NCBI GenBank assembly: GCA_036245525.1 | Contig: BTPG01000007.1 | Span: 165,192,976-165,256,975, forward strand | Direction of reading: 5' to 3' | DNA: 64,000 bases | DNA from: Semisulcospira habei | Taxonomy: Eukaryota > Mollusca > Gastropoda > Semisulcospiridae | Part shown: positions 11,801 to 22,700 of the stretch, one piece after another | Numbering within the stretch: position 1 is the stretch's first letter | Layout of the letters: the number at the start of each line of letters is the position of its first letter | Translations under genes and position numbers: made by a program | Notes under the pieces: model-generated | Seen by the model: only the letters and a program-made list of their open reading frames with translations | What the model was told of the DNA's origin: nothing | Databases searched by the model: none

Positions 11801-14800
11801 TACACTGCCATATGCAAGCTACATTATAGTACTTACAGATAAGGATGTAGACCAATGGCTTTAGTTCAAGGGTGGTGCCAGAATAGCTTGGCGCCTAGAG
11901 GCGCCAAACTATTCTGGCACCACCCTTGAACTATTTTAGTCACTTATTTCACACACGGGTGTATTGCGAATGATAAGGGTTAACTCTTTGGCTGTTGGTG
12001 GCAGTTTTTGTCACGATGATTCCCACAGGCAAAGGGTTAACAATAAATAAAATACAATTCCCATAGGTAGTACAGAACAAAGAATGTCGCACGGGGAGCA
12101 GGTTTGTTTAGGTAGTACAGGACAAAGAATGTCGCATGGAGAGCAAGTTTGTTTAGGTAGTACAGGACAAAGAATGTCGCACAGAGAGCAGGTTTGTTTA
12201 GGTAGTATAGGACAAAGAATGTTACACGGAGAGCAGGTTTGTTTAGGTAGTACAGGACAAAGAATGTCGCACGGAGAGCAAGTTTGTTTAGGTAGTACAG
12301 GACAAAAAATGTCGCACGGAGAGCAGATTTGCTTAGGTAGTATAGGACAAAGAATGTCGCACGGAGAGCAAGTTTGTTTAGGTAGTACAGGAAAAAGAAT
12401 GTCGCACGGAGAGCAAGTTTGTTTAGGTAGTACAGGACAAAGAATGTCGCACAGAGAGCAGATTTGTTTAGGTAGTATAGGACAAAGAATGTCGCACGGA
12501 GAGCAGATTTGCTTAGGTAGAACAGGACAAAGAATGTTGTACAGAGAGCAGATTTGCTTAGGTAGTACAGGACAAAGAATGTCGCACGGAGAGCAGTTTT
12601 GTTTTTTTCCTAAGTCCATAGTAAACGCATCTAGTCTAAGCAACGCCCAAGTGATGATTGAAAAAAGAGCTTGTCTTCGACTTCTGCTCATCATTCATAG
12701 GTTAGTGCCGCATTTTGCGTTTACTGGGTGTATTGTATGGGATGTTTGCACAGTATTGACCTGGCAAAATGAGTGTGGTCCTGAAGAGGTGTGACCCAGG
12801 TATGTAGGGAGGGTGAAGAGGGAGGTTTGGCCCACAGGGAAAAATTCAACAAAGAGGTGTGTCCGAAAGATGTTCTGGTGGTATCTATTTGTTTTTTCAA
12901 AATACATTACCGATGGCATTACTATCTGGAATACACTCTATTGCCTATAGATTTCAGCAAAAGTTGTGTGTAGCACACAACTGGGGAGGAGACACCGGGG
13001 ATCCAAGCACTAGGACCCCGGGTGGCCTCCCCTTACTACCCTATCCCGGCGAGCACAGGGCGACCTCGCCAGTTTCACTCATAGCTCGACCGGGGACGGT
13101 CGAGTTTTTGCCTTTCTCCGTTCAACGGGTTTTTTCGTCTTCAGTGGTTTTTGACTTTGGGCTTGAATTGGAGTCTTTCGATTCAGCCCTGGACTCACTA
13201 CATTCGTGGCTTTTCCTTTTGGCAATTGGACTAATTGTGAACTGTGCGCCGACCGGTTTTTACCCGCTCTGACTTTGTGAGCTTCACCCTTGGCTTGGCC
13301 TTGGGGTTCGACGACGCACGTGACTTGTGCCCTGCTGTTTTGTGCACGGTTGACTTTCTTCGCCTGCGTAGTTTGCCTAGGGCCTTATGGCTTCTTCTGT
13401 GTCGAAGACTTGCCTCCTTTGCGGGGACTTACAGTGGCCGGACGATGCACACGACTCTTGCTTGCTGTGTTCGGGCTGTTCTTCGGACGGAACGTGTGAC
13501 GTTTGCGCCGCTTGGACAGAAGACCGGTGGTCGCATGTGGGACTTCTACAGGCGTGTCCGGCCCCCTCGCCCGCTTCTGTCTCCCCGGGATCCTCCACGG
13601 GTGGACGTACTTCCCTCGGCGCTTCGGGCTCCTCTCCGCTCCGTCGTTCGGGCTTTCCGGCCCACAGGTAAGTCCCCTTCTTGTACCGTTACCTCGCAGG
13701 TTCTCCCTCCCCTCTCCGAGTCTTCGGAGCAGGGTAGGCGAGTTTCGGAGTCACGCTCCCCACGCTCTGCTTCGTTAGCGCGTGGCTTGAGCCCCATATC
13801 GTTTCCCACCCCCCGCTCTGCTTCGGGCGAGCGGTCTGGGAGAGCTGAGCGTTCGTCGGCCACCCCCGGCTCTAGGTCTCCGGAGCGGGGGCGGGTGACT
13901 AAACGCAAGCATAAGAAAGAGAGTAAACGTGATAAGAAAAGCTCTCGCTCACGCACCGAGACTTCGGAACGTGACTCGAGACCATTAGTAATGCTGCCTC
14001 CCCGCTCTGTGTTTTCCGAACGGGCCCGGCATGCTTCGCTTTCTTCCCCCCCCGCCCGCCCCGTCTCGCATGGGCGGGCCCGGGGTGCGGTTGACTCTCG
14101 CCCCCCACGCTCCGAGGCGTCGGAGCGGGGGTCGCGTGCTCATAAATTGTCCCCTCCCCGCTTCGCTTCGCCTGAGCGGGCTTGGCGTGACCTTAGACTG
14201 TCCCCCCCCCCCCCCCCCCGTCTCGTATCAACCAGACGGGCCCGGTGTGACTTGGACCCTCGCCCCCCTCGCTCCAAGGCTTCGGAGCTGGGGCAGCGGG
14301 CTCATAAATCGTCCCCTCCCCGCTCCGCCTTTCCTGAGCGGGCTTGGCGTGACCCTAGACTGTCTCCCCCCCCCGCCTCGTATCGACCAGGCGGGCCCGG
14401 TGTGACATCGCGCGTCCCCCACGGTCCGAGGCATCGGACGTGGGGCCGTGTGCCCGGTATTCGTCCCCTCCCCGCTCCGCCTTCCTGAGCGGGCTAGGAG
14501 AGACACTTTGCGGTCCCCCCCCCCCCCCCCCCCCCCCCCTCCCCGCACCGGTTCTCCCGGGCGGGCCAGGGGTGACCAGGCCACTTCCTCGGTATTCCGA
14601 TCGCGGCTTTGTCACTCACGTCGGCTTCCGCGTGCGGATCCTGACTTCGAGGTGGACCGTTGCTTTGCCACGGTCCCTCCGTCGCCGCGGCGCCCCTCTT
14701 TGCGTGCGTCGCGGGCGGCTGCGTCTACCTCGCGCGCGGCGGTGCGGCGCTCTCGTAGCCGCTCGCCCCTTTCATCTTTTCCGCGAGAGGATCAGTTTTT

Positions 14801-17800
14801 GGAAACGGACGTCCTCAGGGGGCCGGCGGAGCCAGCCGGCTTCCGGGACCTCACCGATGCTTTCTCCGCCCAGCTGCGAAACGACGCTTTCGGCGACACG
14901 GGATACTTTACTGCCGCTCGATGGCCGGTGGGAATCAACTTGAGCTTCCGCCAGGCCTGGTACGCTGGACACTCCCAAACCTTCGCCATACCTCTTCCAG
15001 CGGTGGATGCGGCGGCCTTAGTACAGACTCGCAGACTCGTCCAGAACTCGTGGCCTCGGCCTCTCGACAGGATCGCCTCCTTAGCGCGGAACTCCCTGGC
15101 GTGCTCGGGATTTTTGGAACTGGCTACCCAGGCAGCCCTGCAGTGCCTACAGGATACGTGGGACCTGGAGGTTCAGTCCCCGCTCCGTGACATGCAGTCC
15201 ATCCTGATAGCGGCCAACCGGGCCGCCTACCCTTCTTCCGCCAACGCCATGGCAGCAGCTGCCAATTGTGACCTCTGGAGGAGGGATACCCTTTTGCGCC
15301 TCTGCTCGGACCTTCCCTTGTCAGTGAAGACCCAGCTCCGTCAAGCCCCCTTAGGTGGTCCTCAGCTGTTCGGCGACACTTGGCAAACCGTTAAGGAATC
15401 TTCCAAGGACTTGTGGCCCAAGCCGGCTTCTACCCAAGCCTCGACCCGCTTTCGCGCCCCCCCGCCGGCCGGGGGTCGTGCCCGGCGGTCTTTCAGGCCC
15501 TCCATTCCTCCAGTCGGATCTTCACGAGGTCGGGCCCGTCCATTCCAGGCTCCTCAGGCCGGCCCCGCCCCTCGCCCTTCTTGGCCCCGCGGTGCCCGTA
15601 AATCGGGCCGCGGTCGGGCTCATTGACTCGCCCCCGCCTCCGCCCCCTGCCCTCAGTACTCGGGTCTCCTGTCGGCGGGCGGCTGTCGCTCTTCAGCGAT
15701 CTTTGGAGATCGCTGTTCCCGGACGACCCCTGGATTCTTTCCACGGTTACCTCAGGCCTGCAACTTTCGTTCCTGTCTCCTCCGCCTCTTCGCAGGTCAC
15801 CCATGTGGACCCAGGAACCGCTCGACGGCACACAGGCAGACGCTCTGCGCGGGGAAGTGGCGGCCCTCCTCACCAAAGCGGCGACAGGTGGTTTCGCGGC
15901 AGGACTCTCCGGCATTCTACAGCCGACTCTTTCTAGTCCCCAAACCAGGCGGCAAGTGGCGTCCAGTTATCGACTTATCAGCGCTAATCATGTTCTTATC
16001 AGCGCTAATCATGTTCTTATCAGCGCTAATCATGTTGGCCCCTCGCTTCTTTAATAGCGCTAATCATTTTGGCCCCTCGCTTCAGGATGGAGACGGCCAG
16101 GACACTCCGTGCGGCCGTCCGGCCGATGGACTTCGCGATCAGCCTCGATCTGTCAGACGCCTATCTGCACATCCCGATTCATCCGTCGTCTCGCCGGTAC
16201 CTTCGGTTTGCCTTTGGGGGGATCGTCTACCAGTTCTGCGTCCTTCCTTTCGGCCTCAACATCAGTCCGTGGGTATTTACAAGACTGCTCGACGCAGTGA
16301 TGGCCTACTTCCGTCAGCGCTCCTTGAGCCCGGCCTCCAATTACTTGGACGACCTTCTACTGCGCAACTTGGTTTCCGCAGCACTCCAGACGGACAGAGA
16401 TGCCCTGCTTTCCCTTCTGCATCGTCTCGGTTTCCTGCTCAATTTGGGGAAATCCGATCTTTCTCCCTCTCGACGGTTTCTACATCTGGGGATGGAATTC
16501 CTGACCGACCTCAACCTTGTCCGCCTGCCTCTGGCCAGGCGACAGAAGATCGTCGACTTAGCGACTTCGATGGGGATGGGATCCTCCTTCACCGCCAGGG
16601 TCTGGCTTCATCTCCTGGGCCTCCTCAGTGCGGCTGCGGACCTGCTTCCCTTGGGCAGACTTTATGCTCGGCCTCTCCAGCTACATCTCCTTCTTCACTG
16701 GCGACCCTCCTCGGGCGCTCTGTCGGATCTAGTACCAGTCACTCCTTTGGCTCGTCCTCACCTCGAGAGGTGGGCGGACCTCGCTTGGCTGGCTTCGGGG
16801 GTGCCCCTACACTCCCCGCCGCCTCGGTGGTCTCTCTGTACAGATGCGAGCCAGGCTGGCTGGAGCGCGCACCTGTTACCGGATTTTCTCTCGGCCTCGG
16901 GCGTTTGGCCTCGGGAGCTGTTAGGGAATCACATCAACTGGCTGGAGCTGAAGGCAGTTGGGTTGGCACTCGACGTTTGGCAGGAGACCTTGGCCAATCA
17001 GGAAGTCCTCGTGCTCTCCGACAACTCGACGGTGGTGGCTTACATACAGAATCAGGGGGGCACTCACTCGCCCTCCCTTTGCATTCTACTGTACCACCTT
17101 CTCCTCTGGTGCAGGGATCGGGGCATTACTCTACGTGCCCGCCACATCCCCGGCCACCTCAACGTGATTGCGGACGCCCTGTCTCGACGCGGACAGTTGC
17201 TCCACACGGAGTGGTCCCTACGCCCGGATATTTTTCGCCTGATCTGCTCTCTCTGGGAAACGCCGCTAGTGGATCTGTTTGCCACCAGATGGAACAACCA
17301 GCTCCCGGTCTACGTCTCTCCAGTCCCGGATCCGCTCGCTCGGGCAGTGGACGCGCTCGCCATCCCTTGGGACGGCCTCTTTGCTTACGCCTACCCCCCG
17401 TCAGTCCTCGTTCCGAAGGTGCTGCGGAAGCTTCTAGGATGCTCGGCGGTCCTCTTGCTGGTGGCCACCTTCAACTGGACCAAGAGCTGGACCACGGACC
17501 TCCTCGCGCTTGCGACGGGCCCTCCCCTGGAGCTTCCTACCCCTCCCACGATGCTCAAGCAGCCCCGTCAGCAGCTCTTCCATCCGTGCCCGGAACGCCT
17601 CCGCCTACACGCTTGGAGGTTGTCCGGCAAGCCCTCGCCGCTAGAGGTTTCTCGGATGCTGCAGTGGCGGCAATTGCAGCAGCCCGCAGACTCTCTACAA
17701 GGAAGGTGTACGAAGGCAAGTGGAGGGTCTTTCAGACTTGGTACGCCTCCCATGGACTCCCTCCCACTAACCTAGCCTCCCACCAACTGGCGGAGTTCTT

Positions 17801-19726
17801 CCTGTGGCTCTTCGACGACCAAGGCTTAGCCCCGGTCTCCATCAAGGGCTACCGCGCTATGATCGTGGACACCTACCGCCACCTGAGTCTTTCGGACCCA
17901 GGCGCCTGCACGGTTCTGTCGGATTTACTGGCTCATTTTGAACTCCGACGTCCGTTTTCACGTTCCCTAGTACCCCGGTGGGATCTTGCCTGGGTACTGA
18001 CGTGGTTGAATACGGACCGGTTTGAACCCCTCCCTTGGCTCGGTTCTCAGATTTGACCCGGAAAACCTGTTTCCTTCAGGCTCACGCTACAGCGTCCCGA
18101 GTCAGCGAGCTTCCCGCTCTCTCGATGCTCCCAGCCTGTTGCAGCTTCGGTCCGACGGCTCTGCACAGCTGCTCCCCGATCCGTCCTTCCTGGCCAGGAA
18201 CCGCCGCCCCGCGGCGGCCCCTCAGATGCTAACTATACGGCCCCTCCGGGGAGCGGACCTCTCCCCTGGATCGCGGCAACAGGACCAGTGCGGGCGCTAA
18301 GGATTTACCTGCGCCGCTCTAAGCCGCAGCGCCGGGGGCGCTCGCGCCTCTTCCTACCTTTGTCCGCGGGCAGACACGACATCTCGGCCCAGACCTTGTC
18401 ATCCTGGCTGCGGTGGGTGATTAGGTCAGCCTACCAGGACCTCTCCCCACGCGGCGCTGAGCTCTTACAAATCCGGGCGCTTGAAGTGAGAGCAGTAGCC
18501 ACCAGTCTAGCCCTGGACCGCAACTGCTCGGTCACAGATATTGTGACAGCGGGTGGCTGGCGCTCAGACTCCACTTTCGCACGCTTCTACCTTAGAGACC
18601 TATCCGGCCAACGTGACTCCCTGGCATGAGTGGGCGACTTCTCCGCGGCCCAGCACTCCCTCCGAGCGCCGCTGGCGTCTTAGTTACGTCATAGCTGAAA
18701 TCGTCGGGAGTTCTCTCTCGATGGGGCCGGCGGAGTGGTTGGGTTATGGTTTAGGTACGGCACCCTCCGCCTGTTCGCCATTCTTCCAGGTAGTAATGCC
18801 ATCGGTAATGTATTTTGAAAAAACAAATGAATTTTTTTTCTAAAATGTATTTTTTTGAAAAATACTTACCGATGGCATTACTCGGATGGCCCTCCCACCT
18901 GCCCCGCTTGCCTCTTGTGGCTAAGTGTGAAACTGACGAGGTCGCCCTGTGCTCGCCGGGATAGGGTAGTAAGGGGAGGCCACCCGGGGTCCTAGTGCTT
19001 GGATCCTCGGTGTCTCCTCCCCAGTTGTGTGCTACACACAACTTTTGCTGAAATCTATAGGCAATAGAGTGTATTCCAGATAGTAATGCCATCGGTAAGT
19101 ATTTTTCAAAAAAATACATTTTAGAAAAAAAATTCATTTTTTATATGATGTGCAGCCATACCTGGCCCCTGCGTTCCTATGCTCTTAACATATGTGTTTG
19201 GTTTTTTTTTTTCCAGACAAAGTTTTCGAGATAAGAAGCCAGCAAAGAACAGCGTAGACTGGATTTTGAAGAAAAAAGAACGCCGAAGAAAACAGGGGAA
19301 GTAAGTATATATTTGTAATGTGCATTTCTAACATATTTCTTCAGTTCTTAACATTTTGACTTCTCGTCTTTTCCATAGTGCAAACGCAGTCACGTTCTTA
19401 AGCCTACAATAACATCTTGGTCCAAAAAAAGCTTAGATTCTCATCAGGCCCTGGAAATGCAGGAGCTGGTGAGAATCTATGTCGCTTGCAGATGGGTTCA
19501 GAAAGATGAGTGACCAGGGGTCGCACTCACTTTTCTGAAATAGAGTATGCCAAACGCAGTGCTGCCCCAAAATTGTGTATGATGTAATCACTAAGAATAG
19601 TCGCATGTATTGTATAATCTTGCAAGACAATGCCGGGCAAGGTACATTCTGAGATCGTCCGAGATGACATCGTCGCTGAGAGTTTCCTTTGTTAGACTAT
19701 TAAGGCTGCATCTGGAAGTATCAGTC

Positions 19727-19758
<32 letters not shown>

Positions 19759-22700
19759 AACCTGTATTGTTCTGACTAACATCATTTAGCAGCAGTGAAA
19801 AATACATAGCTAAACCCCTTTGTTTTCTCAAAACACATTACCGATGGTATTACACTTAGGGAATGGTTCTTAGCTAGCCTAATTTTAGCCAAATTTGGTT
19901 GTGTCTGTATACGGTATCGTTGGCAGGAGTGGGGCGCCATAGAATAGGCCCCCGCCAGAATAGCCTCCCCTTCTTCCCATCCGGTGCGAAAATACCCGTC
20001 ATACCTCAGTTTAGTTCTTAGCTGGCGCCGAGTTAGGTTGTGTCCACTTCGAGCTCCGTGCTGAATTGAACCGGTCTTCGACCTTGGATGGACTTGCGTC
20101 TTCACTCGGCGGCTTCTTGTTTCGCCTGGGTCTGTTCGACACTGTGCCTGGCGGTTTCTGGTGACGAGAAGCTTGGCAGTGGGGACTGGGCCTTGCGGTT
20201 CTGAGCACGGCTTCGACTTGCTGCCCGGTCGGACTTCGCGGCGAGCTACCTCTTGCGTCGGAGTCTTCACTTCGCTGGACAGACGTGGGTTGACACCGGT
20301 CTCGACATGGCCAGGTAACATCTCGGTACATGCCCTCGACCGGCGCTCTGGGTGGGAAAGAGCGCCGAGCGTCGGCACGTGCGGTGCACTCGCTTCGTTT
20401 TTCGAGTAGGCTCGATACATTTTGCGCGCAGTCACTTCTTGCGTGTCCTTAGAGGCCACGCTCGCTCGTCCTTCATTATGCTATCTTGTTTCAGATACCA
20501 GGTTCGTACCTGCATGATGTGTCGGGATTTTCAATGGCCCTCAGATGAACACGAGTTTTGCCTTCCCTGCTCCGGTTGTGATTCAACCCATACTTGTGAT
20601 GTCTGCGCCTCATGACCGGAAGAAGCGTGGTCAGACCTGTGGCGTTTCTACTGCAGGGAGCGTCCGAGGCCTATGCAAGACCGGCCGACGCGGACGGCCA
20701 GCCCTAAGGAGAAAACCCAGTCAGTAACAGGGACTTCGTTGTCCCGCAGAGACTATTCCAGGCCTAGCAGAAATAACCTGGCTGAGACGACCGGAGGCCC
20801 ACAGGTGGGACCTATGTCAGTAACAGGGACTTCGTTGTCCCGCAGAGACTATTCCAGGCCTCGCAGAAGTGACCTGGCTGAGACGACCGGAGGCCCACAG
20901 GTGGGACCTAAGTCAGTAACAGGGACTTCGTTGTCCCGCAAAGACTATTCCCGGCCTCGCAGAAGTGACCGGGCTGAGACGACCGGAGGCCCAAAAGTGG
21001 GACCTAAGCCAGCGACAGGGACTTCGTTGTCCCGCAGAGACCATTCCAGTCCTGGCAGTCCTGGCAGGAGTAACTGGGCAGAGACGACCAAATGTACGAA
21101 GGTGGGACCCAAGTCGGTAACAGAGACTGTGTTGTCCCACGGAGAGCGTACAAAGCCTACCAGAGAGTGCCGGTCAGAGGCCTCTAGAGGTTACATAGGG
21201 ACTTCGTTGTCCCGCAGAGACCATAGGACTCCTCCGAGAGATCGAGCCTTAGAGACGACCACGGACACCCTTGGGGGGCCCAAGGCAGGGCCTTTGCCTG
21301 TGGCGGACAAGTCGCCGGAACCTGGAAATGCGTCAGCGGGTGGGTTAGCTGACACGTCGTTAGTGCTAGTAGCGCCAACCATTGATAAGGCCGCAGGGAT
21401 GGCGGCGCTTGGCGACTCCACGACGCTACCAGCCTTCGCTCGCTCGGAAGATCGCAGGCTCGACAAGTATAAGCACCTGCGGGAGGGACGGCTGTCGGGG
21501 ACCCTGGTCCATGATGAGCAGACAAACACGCCCTCGAGTGCGGCCTGGGGGGCCACCTCGCCGCACGACAGAGCGGACAAACGACAGACAGAGAGATTTC
21601 CGCTTTTGCGAGACGCAGGCCCCCGCAGGGTGGACAAGCCGAGTTTGGACACGCGCACTACCTCCAGACCCCAGGTGAGGGGTGATGCGTCTGTGTCGCC
21701 TTTCCGAGCGCGGGGCCTCAGCCCACGCGGCAGATACAGTTTGGAAAGACGACCTTTGACCTCACGTCGGGATCCTGTTCGCCGCTTTCGTTCGAGAGAG
21801 CTTAGCTCTTCGGACTCGAGTTGCTACCCCTTACCACGCAGAGACACTCACAGGAGATCGAGTCCGAGACTGCACGCCAGTACAGTGGACTCTTACCGTC
21901 ATGTTAGCCCTCGTTCCTTTCGTCATCACGCCTCACGGGATCCCCGTGACAGGCGTCGCTCAGCGACGCGGACGAAACCGGACTCACGTCGGTCCCGGCG
22001 GACTGCGCACAGTTCCCGCTCTTCGCGTCACAGCCGCTCGCCGGGGGTGCACCGTGCTCCCAGGAGTTCGCCTTCTGCACCCGATGGAAGACGTCCTCTT
22101 CCCAACATGGCTTCGTCGCCGCGGCATCACACGACCCCCCTTGCGCCCGTGGATCCCGTGAGGGCTTCAGACAAGCTTGGCAGCACCGCTCGTGGTCTGG
22201 ATTCCGTCAGCCTGACTCCTGGAGACTCGGTGTCCGCCTGGTTGGACGCCGCGGCGAGCCTTCACTCGGATTCTCCGGAGGAAACGGATGTTCCCCCAGC
22301 GTCGTTCGGACACAGAACGGAGACCATGCGTGCGTTAGACGAAGCTGCGCGACTTATTGCCACTACCTTACCGGCGGAAGACTGCCCTCCTTCTCCACCG
22401 GCTAAGAAGAGAGCCTCGGCCTTTGTGGACGCGGAGCGTCACGCCAAGCGCTTCAAGTCTCTACCGCAACCGCCTGGATTTCGGGACATCCGGGATGCCC
22501 TGTCGACTCATCTACTTCAGGGTTCGCTTGGAGATACGGGATTCTTCTCTGACCACAAGTGGCCGGCGGACCTCATGATAGCATTCCAGCAGAAGTGGTA
22601 CGCAGGACATTCTCAGGCCTTCGCTTGCCCTCTGCCGGACGTGGATCCCTCAGCGACTTCCTGTGCGGGCCTTACTCGACAAAAAGAAAGAGCGGTATTC

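Larger units (their letters stand above)
12888..19139 (+). mobile_element. DIRS-type YR retrotransposon, element 2 (degraded)
   Basis: The ends were set by comparing both tips with the internal complementary region: the left tip starts TTTG at 12888 and the right tip ends CATTT at 19139. Both tips carry TTT at the junction, and no longer target duplication is seen, as expected for recombinase-mediated insertion. Its terminal motif (GCCATCGGTAA) differs from elements 1 and 3 (ACCATCGGTAA), so it is a separate subfamily. Many frameshifts, C-run expansions and a local triplication disable it. It ends 77 bp before a BUD23 exon. Confidence 0.92.

Noticed and set aside
12066..12600. CRISPR-like array
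   Set aside because: Units are contiguous with no spacers, and the genome is eukaryotic.
12011..12794. Repetitive proteins on both strands of the 45-bp minisatellite
   Set aside because: The open frames follow from a repeat length divisible by three; BUD23 splicing removes the region and no start context or conservation is visible.
15888..18056. 722-codon + frame in element 2 as one protein
   Set aside because: It contains a short RT piece, then shadow sequence, then part of the recombinase. It does not represent one product.
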